From positions 1 through 41,522 of IMG/VR virus record IMGVR_UViG_3300012944_000035: 41,522 nucleotides of DNA. One strand, written 5' to 3'. The translations under genes were made by a program, and so were the position numbers. The stretch's first letter is position 1, and each line of letters opens with the position of its first letter. Below are positions 23,841 to 30,681 of the stretch, piece by piece. The notes under the pieces are model-generated. The model was not told the origin of the DNA. It was given only the letters and a program-made list of their open reading frames with translations, and did not search any database. The stretch comes from a virus.

Positions 23841-24294
23841 TTTCATGGCCAATTTCGAAACAGCCCTCAAAATCAAGACTCTTTACGACTCGGCGCAGGA
23901 CCGAGACACTGTCAACGAAATCCTAAAGCGATTTAGCAGCACAGCTAATGGAGCTGTCGCTTCAATGCAAGGCAAAGCACGGACAGAAAAGCCGAAAAAG
24001 CACAGGGGCGTCGATTGGCTGCATCTCCGAGAGCGCAACAGATCCATTCCAGGCTTTGTGGCTTATACCGAAAAGTTGAGAGAAGTTCGGCAGGAGAAAC
24101 AGATGAGCCAAGCTCGGCTCTCAAAACTTGCTGGCCTTACTCCTACAGCGCTCAGCACTATCGAATCCGGTTTCCGGATCCCGTCTCAGGAGCGGATGAA
24201 AATCCTTGCCAAGGCCCTTGGGGTGTCCCTCGCGACGTTCGGCGACATCTCTTGGGCTCCGAAACATCATGGCGATCATCTCGCAAAGCCTTGA
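23824..24294 (+). CDS. XRE-family helix-turn-helix regulator
   Basis: 156 aa. N-terminal helical arm (1-60). From about residue 80 comes the HTH: EKLREVRQEKQMSQARLSKL, then AGLTPTALSTIESGFRIPSQ and LAKALGVSLATF, a classic XRE/Cro layout. Leader AAAGGAAGACCA directly before ATG. Probable transcription regulator of the early module. The operator is unknown; the GGGGGTACAC inverted repeats are a candidate. No lysogeny genes accompany it. Confidence 0.82.
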   Translation: MTDHDSFMANFETALKIKTLYDSAQDRDTVNEILKRFSSTANGAVASMQGKARTEKPKKHRGVDWLHLRERNRSIPGFVAYTEKLREVRQEKQMSQARLSKLAGLTPTALSTIESGFRIPSQERMKILAKALGVSLATFGDISWAPKHHGDHLAKP

Positions 24295-24329
24295 CACAAA
24301 TGCCGCACCGTTCCGCCAAGGACGGCATC

Positions 24330-24363
24330 CCAAGCCCTGGCGGGCTTGGTCAAAGACCAAGCC
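24330..24363 (+). promoter_or_regulatory. Mutually exclusive hairpins before the lipoprotein gene (attenuator-like)
   Basis: Stem A: CCAAGCCC-TGGC-GGGCTTGG (24330-24349). Stem B: GGCTTGGTC-AAA-GACCAAGCC (24343-24363). They share 24343-24349, so only one can form at a time. The gene starts at 24400 after AGGAGG. Suggests transcription or translation control; ligand and mechanism unknown. Confidence 0.45.
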
Positions 24364-24399
24364 TTTGGGGTCCCAACACCGTAACAGGAGGATAGTCCC

Positions 24400-24720
24400 A
24401 TGCGTCTGCTCGCTTCGCTCGCAGTACTAGGTATCGTTCTATTCGGCTGTTCGAAGACCACCGATACGGTCCTTGCGCCGGCTCCGCCGTCTGGCATCCA
24501 CGCCGTTGGCGATCCAACCGCTGACGACGCAGTGAGCTGGACCTGGATCGACGCCACACACATCCAAAAGACCATCCACTACTCCCGCTGGGACGCTAAG
24601 CTCCAAAGGGTGGTCGTCGGCGACATAAAAGTGCTCTATTACTGCACTTATCCAGTCGGCTTCATCGGTCCGCTCCCGGCAGGCTATTGTTGGGAAGACG
24701 GCACCCATTGCAGCGGCTGA
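24400..24720 (+). CDS. Phage-encoded lipoprotein, 106 aa
   Basis: Signal peptide MRLLASLAVLGIVLF followed by lipobox LFGC with lipidated Cys 17. Mature part (about 90 aa) has SWTWIDATHIQKTIHYS and two Cys near the C-terminus (CTYP, CWED, HCSG) that may pair. AGGAGG precedes ATG. Phage lipoproteins often block superinfection or alter the host surface; that role is inference. Confidence 0.75.
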   Translation: MRLLASLAVLGIVLFGCSKTTDTVLAPAPPSGIHAVGDPTADDAVSWTWIDATHIQKTIHYSRWDAKLQRVVVGDIKVLYYCTYPVGFIGPLPAGYCWEDGTHCSG

Positions 24721-24735
24721 GCCCGAAGGGCTCAG
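24717..24735 (+). terminator. 8-bp hairpin spanning the lipoprotein stop codon
   Basis: CTGAGCCC-GAA-GGGCTCAG with TGA in the stem, followed by TAAAA rather than a U-tract. Could be a weak terminator or mRNA end-stabilising stem before the secreted-protein gene. Confidence 0.5.
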
Positions 24736-24775
24736 TAAAAACGGGTCGGGATAGTGCTCGGCTCAGGGGGGAGGG

Positions 24776-25285
24776 GTGGGGTGGAAAACCTTAGCAACAG
24801 CACTAGCAGTGTTCCTCTGGGCGCCCTGCGTGGGCGCCCAGCCATGGACGATGACGTGGACGAACCCGGACAGCGCCCAATTGATCGCCGACTCAACGAC
24901 CTATGACTGTAACGGCGGCGGTCCGCCGATCCATCAACTAGAGACCATCGAGATCTGGCAGGTCCCGATCACCGGCGGCGCAGCACGGCTTGCAGCCACA
25001 GTCCCAGCCGTCGGTCGCGAAGGCTTAACTGAAAGTTGGACCACGGCCGAAGCGGGCCATTACTACGTAGTAGCCCGCAACACTGCCGGCCCAAGTTGCG
25101 CCTCGACAACCATTTACTTCGGCCCGGTAACGGGAGTGGCCTTGCCATCCTCCCCCCCCGAGCCGGCCCCAACTGTGCGGTACTACGACGTCTTCGGCCG
25201 TCGTGTGAATCGCCCGACGAGGAGTGGCATCTATTGGAAAGTCGTGAAAGGCAGAAAACCGGTGAAGATCGTCTACTTGAAGTGA
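24776..25285 (+). CDS. Secreted protein with fibronectin-like domain and FlgD/T9SS-like C-terminus
   Basis: 169 aa, GTG start in a G-rich ribosome-binding context. Signal peptide KTLATALAVFLWAPCVGA (cleavage near AQP). Mature part WTMTWTNPDSAQLI...HYYVVARNTAGPSC looks like a fibronectin-III-type beta sandwich. The last 34 residues (YYDVFGRRVNRPTRSGIYWK, then PVKIVYLK) resemble the C-terminal part of FlgD-like or type IX sorting domains (YDxxGRxV...SGIY...KKxVxLK). Such domains are typical of host surface proteins, so this may be a captured host gene acting at the cell surface. Confidence 0.65.
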   Translation: MGWKTLATALAVFLWAPCVGAQPWTMTWTNPDSAQLIADSTTYDCNGGGPPIHQLETIEIWQVPITGGAARLAATVPAVGREGLTESWTTAEAGHYYVVARNTAGPSCASTTIYFGPVTGVALPSSPPEPAPTVRYYDVFGRRVNRPTRSGIYWKVVKGRKPVKIVYLK

Positions 25286-25608
25286 AGGGACGACCACATC
25301 AGTCCAGAACCAAGGAACGACTGGATCTCCAAGAACGCGTAGAAGCAGCCTTGACAGCTCTGGGCTCTTCTCCCGACGAATGCGCCGCATCTCTTCATAA
25401 GCTCGGCATCAAAGGAGAAAGAGGTAAGTCTCTTTCTTGCCCATTGGCCCAATACATCACCTCCGTCGTTCCGAAAGGAGAAGTTGCGACTGACGAATTC
25501 TTCTTTTTCCGGCGGCCAATTGCCGTGAAAACCATGGCACGCAACTTCGACCAAGGACAATATCCTTTCCTGGAAGGACCGGGAGCTGAGACCCGCATAC
25601 GTGTATAG
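25282..25608 (+). CDS. Paralogue A flanking the tRNA gene, 108 aa
   Basis: GTG 25282 overlaps the previous stop. The core EAALTALGSSPDECAASLHK...SCPLAQYI matches paralogue B (25702) at TALKALGTS...ACPVAQYM. Both share a helical N-half with a Cys-Pro-x-AQY element and an (F/L)xRPxxxxxxxFDxxxxP C-half. The stop codon's last base is the first base of the tRNA. No known function. The start is uncertain because the 25 N-terminal residues have no counterpart. Confidence 0.65.
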   Translation: MKGRPHQSRTKERLDLQERVEAALTALGSSPDECAASLHKLGIKGERGKSLSCPLAQYITSVVPKGEVATDEFFFFRRPIAVKTMARNFDQGQYPFLEGPGAETRIRV

Positions 25609-25679
25609 GCGCCGTGGCGGAAGGGTTGACGCGACGGATTGCAACCCCGTTGACGTGGGTTCGAGTCCCACCGGCGCCT
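25608..25679 (+). tRNA. tRNA-Cys (GCA)
   Basis: 72 nt. Acceptor GGCGCCG/CGGCGCC (7 bp), D-stem GCG/CGC, anticodon arm ACGGA-TTGCAAC-CCCGT with GCA at 25641-25643 (one A.C mismatch at the loop end), T-arm GTGGG-TTCGAGT-CCCAC (5 bp), discriminator U73 typical of tRNA-Cys. CCA is not encoded. Sits between two paralogous genes in the same direction with no own promoter, so it is probably cut from the long transcript. Confidence 0.93.
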
Positions 25680-25701
25680 GCCTTCGGCAGAAAGGAACGA
25701 C

Positions 25702-26031
25702 GTGAAAGGAATGAAAGAGACACCGGAAGCCATAAAAGAGAAAGCCTATACCGCTTTAAAAGCGCTCGGCACTTCCCGAGTAATTGTTGCCCGCCGCTTA
25801 AAGGCGATGAACTGCTACGGAATACCGAGCGATGGCTCGGCGTGCCCAGTCGCCCAGTACATGAAGCGAAAGACCTTCAGAAATCGTTACCCCGTGGTTG
25901 GACTTAAGTTCTTTCAATACATAGACACAAACTACAAAGTGACAATCCCTCTCCCGAGACCGGTGCGAATGTTCGTAACGGCCTTCGACAATAAGAGATT
26001 CCCTTCCCTGATCCTGAAACGCAAACGGTGA
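25702..26031 (+). CDS. Paralogue B flanking the tRNA gene, 109 aa
   Basis: GTG 25702 with AAAGGA six bases upstream. Contains YTALKALGTSRVIVARRLKA and ACPVAQYMKRKTF, homologous to paralogue A, and a C-terminal half with LPRPVRMFVTAFDN. Highly basic and ends KRKR. Likely arose by duplication; role unknown, possibly nucleic-acid binding because of the charge. Confidence 0.7.
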   Translation: MKGMKETPEAIKEKAYTALKALGTSRVIVARRLKAMNCYGIPSDGSACPVAQYMKRKTFRNRYPVVGLKFFQYIDTNYKVTIPLPRPVRMFVTAFDNKRFPSLILKRKR

Positions 26032-26065
26032 ATCCGGCCGTAGGTGCCGGCATCAAAGGACCCAC

Positions 26066-26338
26066 ATGAAGAAAAACGACGACGACAAAGACTTCGCCGG
26101 CGCAATGAACATCTCGATCGTGTGCGGTTTTGAATCCTCCACGGTCTTCGTGGTACGTGCCACCATGGCACAACCTTTCCCGGACACGGTTCCGGCAAAG
26201 CTGAAAGAGTCGATGATGATGGCACTCCTCTCCGAGTCGCTTCGCTTAGAGGCCAGCCGACTAACGAAGGAGCTGGAGAAGGACGACTGGGCAGTAGAGA
26301 CCCACGAGGTGGACGGCAGCACAGAGCAGCAACACTAA
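26066..26338 (+). CDS. Small acidic hypothetical protein, 90 aa
   Basis: ATG after AAAGGACCCAC. MKKNDDDKDFAGAMNISIVC, then a central beta/alpha region and a long C-terminal helix (LRLEASRLTKELEKDDW). No catalytic motif. Position between the tRNA paralogues and a cupin-like gene gives no clue. Confidence 0.65.
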   Translation: MKKNDDDKDFAGAMNISIVCGFESSTVFVVRATMAQPFPDTVPAKLKESMMMALLSESLRLEASRLTKELEKDDWAVETHEVDGSTEQQH

Positions 26339-26355
26339 AGGCACAGGAGGCTCAA

Positions 26356-26748
26356 ATGGCGAAGAAAGAGAAGGATGCACAGCCGCCGCTCCAGGCCCAT
26401 CAGGGCGACATCTTCTTCGAGAAGATCGACTCGATCCCGAAGGGCTTCCGTTACAGCCCTACGAAGACGGCCTACGGCCGGATCGTCCTCGCTGAGGGCG
26501 AGATCACCGGACACTTCCACGCACTCGAAGAGGACAAGGAAACTGTCGTCCTGACTGCCGACGACAACGCTGCGATCGAGGAGATGATTCTCCATGTTCG
26601 GAATCCCGAAGGCGTTACGGTCACTCATCCTGAGCATGGCCCGATCACCCTCGAACCCGGTCTCTGGAAGGTCACCCGGCAGCGCGAGTACGAGCACGGC
26701 TCCGAGACCCGAGACAGAGAAGCAAAAGCCCGTCAGGTCGCTGACTGA
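26356..26748 (+). CDS. His-rich cupin-like phage protein, 130 aa
   Basis: Has HQGDIFFEKI, LAEGEITGHFHAL, HPEHGPITLEPGLWKVTRQRE. The AEGE-TGH-H and HPEH-I-L-PG pattern matches short proteins often found next to DUF6745-type genes in phages and bacteria, as here. The His/Glu cluster could bind metal in a cupin barrel. Biochemical role not known. Confidence 0.65.
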   Translation: MAKKEKDAQPPLQAHQGDIFFEKIDSIPKGFRYSPTKTAYGRIVLAEGEITGHFHALEEDKETVVLTADDNAAIEEMILHVRNPEGVTVTHPEHGPITLEPGLWKVTRQREYEHGSETRDREAKARQVAD

Positions 26749-26763
26749 GGCGCCTTCGGCGCA

Positions 26764-26796
26764 GGTGGCGGGGGTACCGCAAGAGCCCCCGCCACC
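26764..26796. terminator. 11-bp hairpin after the cupin-like gene
   Basis: GGTGGCGGGGG - 11-nt loop - CCCCCGCCACC, 15 bases after the stop. A smaller GCGCC-TTC-GGCGC hairpin (26750-26762) lies just before it. No U-tract, so termination is uncertain. It also precedes the DUF6745-type gene leader. Confidence 0.45.
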
Positions 26797-26905
26797 CCGG
26801 TGGCAGGTCTTTGCCGCCCGCGAGTGGCAGCAACTCGCTTCACAACAACAACATTGGGCACCAACTCCTGGCTGGACACAAATTCAACAGGATCCATCTC
26901 TAATC

Positions 26906-27613
26906 ATGGATACAGAACCAATCAACACTGACACTGCGACAATGACCGAAATAGATCGCGCTCGTCTCGCGGCGCACCGTGCCGCAAAGGCTCTCTTTCC
27001 GACCTACGGCACAGAGGCGATCCACTATCGCGGAGACGTCGCACCGTTCAAGCCACGCACTCAGCCCGATGCCTGGGCTCTATCGAACAACGTGCTAACC
27101 GTCTGGCGGCAGGCCTGTTACTTCTCTCCGATCGGCGACAAGTCCGACTTCTTCCCGGTGACAGTTCACTTCAACCAGACCGGTTCTCTCCACAGTACGA
27201 AAGGCCCAGCGATCACTTTCAGTGACGGCTTGAAGGTCTACTTCATCCGTGGCATCGAAGTCGGCGAACTGGCCGTGATGCGCCCCCACGAGATCCCGAT
27301 CTCGATGATCCGTGATTGTAAAAACATCGAGCAGAGAAGGATCTTGATCGATTGCTACGGGAAGGAGAACTACATCTCTTCGATGGGGCTGAAGCCCATC
27401 CACCAGGACGACTGGGGCCAACTCTTCCGTGCCGAGATCCCCAACGACGAACCTCTCTGTATGCTAAAAGTCGTAAACAACACGCCAGAAAAGGACGGCA
27501 CCTACAAGGACTACTGGCTCTGTGTGCCTTCTTCCATTACAACGGCCAAAGCCGGTGTCGCCTGGACCTGGGCAAGAGCCGAGCAAGCCTTCAATCCAGT
27601 TCAGCGTAGCTGA
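26906..27613 (+). CDS. DUF6745-like protein, 235 aa
   Basis: ATG 26906 is the best start; a GTG near 26764 would add a low-complexity N-terminus. Pattern: TKGPAITFSDGLKVYFIRGI, then HEIPISMIRDCKNIEQRRIL and IDCYGKENYISSMGLKPIHQ, and MLKVVNNTPEKDGTYKDYWL. This order (GPA-x-DG-KVY-xxG, (I/V)ExYG, E/VVN-TPE-DG) is typical of DUF6745. The role is unknown; phages often keep the gene next to the cupin-like one, as here. Confidence 0.7.
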   Translation: MDTEPINTDTATMTEIDRARLAAHRAAKALFPTYGTEAIHYRGDVAPFKPRTQPDAWALSNNVLTVWRQACYFSPIGDKSDFFPVTVHFNQTGSLHSTKGPAITFSDGLKVYFIRGIEVGELAVMRPHEIPISMIRDCKNIEQRRILIDCYGKENYISSMGLKPIHQDDWGQLFRAEIPNDEPLCMLKVVNNTPEKDGTYKDYWLCVPSSITTAKAGVAWTWARAEQAFNPVQRS

Positions 27614-27618
27614 ACTGG
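27596..27618. repeat. 10-bp perfect hairpin spanning the stop codon of the DUF6745-like gene
   Basis: CCAGTTCAGC-GTA-GCTGAACTGG. The TGA stop lies in the 3' arm. Directly followed by AAAGGA and the next start. Member of the genome-wide 3-nt-loop set. Confidence 0.6.
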
Positions 27619-27632
27619 AGAAAGGACCCGAA

Positions 27633-28052
27633 ATGAAGACCCGCTTAGAGACAGCTGAGGTGTTGCGTGCTCACCTTCTAGAGAACTGGGACGTCGCACA
27701 CGAATGGAAACGCCACTCTTTCGCTTCAAATAACACACCGTGTTTCCACATGTTCAATGATGGAACACTCCACAGTAGGACCGTCAGCGCTGCCTATCTG
27801 GCTCTCTATTGGCCTCCTGGAAGCCCCAATGGATCTGCCTTACGGACGCTGAACAACATCATCATCATGGAAAACTACGGCTCTATGTCCCGTTACCGTC
27901 TTTCGAGGGTGCAAGGATGCGTCTCTCGGTATCTGACATCAATTCGTTCCTGGTTTGCGAATGGGACTGGTGGGCGCGCGCCGTCGTCCGACGCATCCCG
28001 CGTCGTCCCGCAGCCGAGCTTTACGTCGGCACCTTCTGGCACGGCCTCCTAG
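27633..28052 (+). CDS. Hypothetical protein with unusually long overlap, 139 aa
   Basis: ATG 27633 after AAAGGACCCGAA. Real-looking up to about residue 90 (RLETAEVLRAHLLENWDVAH, then DGTLHSRTVSAAYLALYWPP). After that the frame runs 136 bases into the nuclease gene, where its sequence looks like a shadow (Ser/Pro/Ala). Either a true long overlap or a frameshift near 27910 that removed an earlier stop. Confidence 0.5.
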   Translation: MKTRLETAEVLRAHLLENWDVAHEWKRHSFASNNTPCFHMFNDGTLHSRTVSAAYLALYWPPGSPNGSALRTLNNIIIMENYGSMSRYRLSRVQGCVSRYLTSIRSWFANGTGGRAPSSDASRVVPQPSFTSAPSGTAS

Positions 28053-28852
28053 CGGAGGCCACAAAGACCGGGAGTAAAACCGCGGCCCTTGCTTCTGCCA
28101 TCCCAAGGATGGCCGAGATGCGCGACAAAATCGCAGTCTTCGGCGACGAAGAAGAAGTCCAGCAGTTCGTCGATCAGGCGGAAAGACTCCTTTCGCTCTT
28201 CGATCACTACAGCGACTTCGTTGCCGATCAGGAGACGCTCTTCATAGAGACGCCATTGGAGGCACCTCTTCCGTACTGGGCCGGCTCCAAGGCCGACCAC
28301 ACACTTCTCGGCACGCCTGACCGCGTGCTCCGCACGCGGGACGGCAAAGTGTGGAACGTCCAATACAAGACCATCAGTGACAGAACACCGATCGCCGTCT
28401 ATGTGGCCTCACAGGAGCGGTCTCTTCACGAGCTGGTGTACAGCTTTCTCATCGAGCAGAAATTGGCCCTCGGAGATGGTCAATACGGCGGAACAATCCT
28501 CAACGTGACACGAAAGCTGTCCCACAAAGCCATCAAGGAACGCCCCGAGACGGCTTTCATCCAAGAGATGATCCCGATTCGTCCGGAGGAAGTGAAAAAT
28601 GCCCTCTTCGACATCGCAGTTTGGGCCGATCGAATGGACGACATTGCCAACGGCCGACGTCAACCTACCCAGAACCGGCTGGCAGATCTCAATCGATTCG
28701 GCAACGTCCTCTCACCATATTGGGATGCACGTAGGGGACTCGTGGACTTACGCGACGATCGATTCTTCCAAAATGCCGAACAGAGATATGATAATGGAAG
28801 CCCAAGAGCAGCTGATGCTAAGTCACATTTTGCGGAAGAGGAATCCCGATGA
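27917..28852 (+). CDS. PD-(D/E)XK nuclease (RecB/Cas4-like)
   Basis: 311 aa. RLSVSDINSFLVCEWDWW start is the usual SxSxxxxFxxC-xxW opening of Cas4/RecB nucleases, here with one early Cys and not the three C-terminal Cys of Cas4. Catalytic block GTPDRV (D135) and WNVQYKT (Q149-Y-K151); Q replaces the first acidic residue of (D/E)XK, as in a subset of the superfamily. GAGG eight bases before ATG. Likely processes DNA ends for recombination with the Sak4-like ATPase. Confidence 0.78.
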   Translation: MRLSVSDINSFLVCEWDWWARAVVRRIPRRPAAELYVGTFWHGLLAEATKTGSKTAALASAIPRMAEMRDKIAVFGDEEEVQQFVDQAERLLSLFDHYSDFVADQETLFIETPLEAPLPYWAGSKADHTLLGTPDRVLRTRDGKVWNVQYKTISDRTPIAVYVASQERSLHELVYSFLIEQKLALGDGQYGGTILNVTRKLSHKAIKERPETAFIQEMIPIRPEEVKNALFDIAVWADRMDDIANGRRQPTQNRLADLNRFGNVLSPYWDARRGLVDLRDDRFFQNAEQRYDNGSPRAADAKSHFAEEESR

Positions 28853-28901
28853 AATCAACATCTACGGTCTTTTGGTGACATTCCTATGGTATCCGTCGTA
28901 G
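28773..28901 (+). CDS. Possible tiny protein, 42 aa
   Basis: MPNRDMIMEAQEQLMLSHIL, then IYGLLVTFLWYPS. Overlaps both neighbours, has no clear ribosome-binding site, but its sequence is more protein-like than the nuclease tail in the other frame. Kept as a low-confidence call. Confidence 0.3.
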   Translation: MPNRDMIMEAQEQLMLSHILRKRNPDEINIYGLLVTFLWYPS

Positions 28902-29806
28902 CCGTTAACCCATCAGCCAGTGCCCTTCGGGCATTCTCCAACCAGATCTGGCTTCCTTCCGACGAGCTGATCCTCGTCCTTGATCCCGGCTCGGAGGGGG
29001 AGGCGGCGCTCCGCGCCGCAAAAGACGTATTTGGCGACTTGAAGATCACCGTAATGGATCGACCACTGACGTGGTCGATGTTCTGGGACTCATTTCCGCC
29101 AGCCTTCCAGGCTGCTAGAAATGATTGGATTTGGGCTTTGCCGCTCGACACGGTCCCGGCACCTACGGCGTTAGAGACCATCCGTGCCGGCCTCTCCGAA
29201 GATTCCGGCGCAAAGATCCACTTGTTCCGCGGCTTTGGTCCGGGCAACGTGCTAATGCCGTCCCACCACGGCACCAGCGCCTTGCTCGGCCCGAAGACCA
29301 TCACCATGTCCTGCGCCGTCGTGCCCCGCGGACTAGCCCAGTTCGCCACTTTCGGCGCCAACGAGTGGGGCGACGCCTTCTGGCTCGCGGAGATGCACCG
29401 CCTCCACATCTCCGGAGAAGAGGCCATCGTCTGGCACAACAAACTGACGTCGCTGCGCGACGTTGAAAGACCTATCCGGGAGAAGCGACAACGACCGATC
29501 GACAAGCCAGTCATCTGGCCCAATAGCTGGTCGATTTATCCCGCCTTCGACTCCTCTTCTGAGCCGGTCGCAACAGTCACAATTTCCGTAGAGGGCGATG
29601 ACGGCTTTATCGATCTGAAGCCAGCGTGGCGAGGCCGCGGCCTCTTCGTGTTTCTCCTCCACTTTCTTCTAGAGGCCCGCGCCGGAGGGCCGGTGTCCCT
29701 TTCGACATCAGACGCCACCGAGGGCGAACGGGTGGCACTCGAAGGTGCGGGCTTCGCGCTTCGCGCGGGAACGGCAGTCCATCCAGGACTGTGCGAGCGA
29801 TGGTAA
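28886..29806 (+). CDS. Glycosyltransferase-like protein fused to a GNAT-like acetyltransferase domain
   Basis: 306 aa. N-terminal 210 residues resemble a GT-A domain: SVVAVNPSASALRAF, ILVLDPGSE, ARNDWIWALPLDTVPAP (DxD-like L-D-T in the right place) and GDAFWLAEM. The C-terminal ~80 residues have the GNAT motif A pattern DLKPAWRGRGLFVFLLHFLL followed by SDATEGERVALEGAGF. The GNAT part is short, missing the first strands. Likely acts on a sugar or glycan. The combination is unusual. Followed by a small membrane protein and a methyltransferase, so perhaps a surface-modification set. Confidence 0.55.
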   Translation: MVSVVAVNPSASALRAFSNQIWLPSDELILVLDPGSEGEAALRAAKDVFGDLKITVMDRPLTWSMFWDSFPPAFQAARNDWIWALPLDTVPAPTALETIRAGLSEDSGAKIHLFRGFGPGNVLMPSHHGTSALLGPKTITMSCAVVPRGLAQFATFGANEWGDAFWLAEMHRLHISGEEAIVWHNKLTSLRDVERPIREKRQRPIDKPVIWPNSWSIYPAFDSSSEPVATVTISVEGDDGFIDLKPAWRGRGLFVFLLHFLLEARAGGPVSLSTSDATEGERVALEGAGFALRAGTAVHPGLCERW

Positions 29807-29904
29807 AAGCGTTCGTCGAATTACTCTGGTATCTATTGATGGGAGCAGCCTTAATTTGCTTTATTGTGTGTTGTATCCAGCTGGCGATGTGGGGAAGAGA
29901 ATAG
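29800..29904 (+). CDS. Very small membrane protein, 34 aa
   Basis: ATG overlaps the previous stop. MVKAFVELLWYLLMGAALIC continues into FIVCCIQLAMWGRE: one membrane helix flanked by charged ends, three Cys. Small toxin- or holin-accessory-like shape; role unknown. Confidence 0.5.
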   Translation: MVKAFVELLWYLLMGAALICFIVCCIQLAMWGRE

Positions 29905-30662
29905 TGTTTAACATCGTTCAGTATCCGACAATTCTCTCTCTTCCCGACCGCCTTACTGGCGTGAACGATTACCACCCATCCTTGCCATGTCTCTCTCTCG
30001 CCGTTGCCCTGGTGCGACCTTCAGTCGCGGTAGAACTTGGCGTCTACCGCGGCGACAGCCTCTGTACCATCGCCCAGATCTGCCGAGAGCTGGCACTTAA
30101 GACGCGCATCTATGGCATCGACACCTTCCACGGTGACGAGAACAGCGGCTTCTACGGTGACGCCGTGATTGAAGACCTCCAACGTTACCTTCGAGAGAAC
30201 GACTACCACAGCGTGCAGCTGATCCGTTCGACCCTCGACGAAGCTCGTCCCAAGTTCAACGACATCTCCATCGACTTACTCCACATCGACGCCGGCCACA
30301 GCTACGAAGAAGTAAAGCACGACTTCGAAACGTGGGCGCCGCGGCTCTCGTCCCGCGGCTGCGTTGTGTTCCACGACACGCACTTACTCATCAACCCCAA
30401 CTGTCACGTCTGGAAGTTCTGGGCGGAGCTTCGCGCCGCCCATCCAGATCTTACTTTCGAGTTCCCCTGGGCATGGGGTGTCGGCCTCTTCCAGGCCGGC
30501 CCCACAATGTCCCCCGGCATGAAAGATCTTCTCGCCCTGCGAGGCAAGGAAATGGAGAATGTACAGACTTTCGTCCGGCACATCGGCCACACTGTCGTCG
30601 ATCACTACGCCACCCGTCACAACATGCAGCAGATCGTCGCAGGCTTCGGCTCCGCCGGATGA
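29904..30662 (+). CDS. SAM-dependent methyltransferase (Methyltransf_24-like)
   Basis: 252 aa, GTG start on the previous stop. Motif I ELGVYRGDSL (SAM Gly loop), then IYGIDTFHGDEN (acidic motif II), IDLLHIDAGHSYEEVKHDFE and GCVVFHDTHLL (motif IV/V). This is the class I family acting on sugars or small glycans, often O-methylation. The C-terminal part holds GLFQAGP. Neighbouring glycosyltransferase-like gene supports glycan modification. Confidence 0.8.
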   Translation: MFNIVQYPTILSLPDRLTGVNDYHPSLPCLSLAVALVRPSVAVELGVYRGDSLCTIAQICRELALKTRIYGIDTFHGDENSGFYGDAVIEDLQRYLRENDYHSVQLIRSTLDEARPKFNDISIDLLHIDAGHSYEEVKHDFETWAPRLSSRGCVVFHDTHLLINPNCHVWKFWAELRAAHPDLTFEFPWAWGVGLFQAGPTMSPGMKDLLALRGKEMENVQTFVRHIGHTVVDHYATRHNMQQIVAGFGSAG

Positions 30663-30681
30663 TTGGGAAGCGCTCTGGGAG

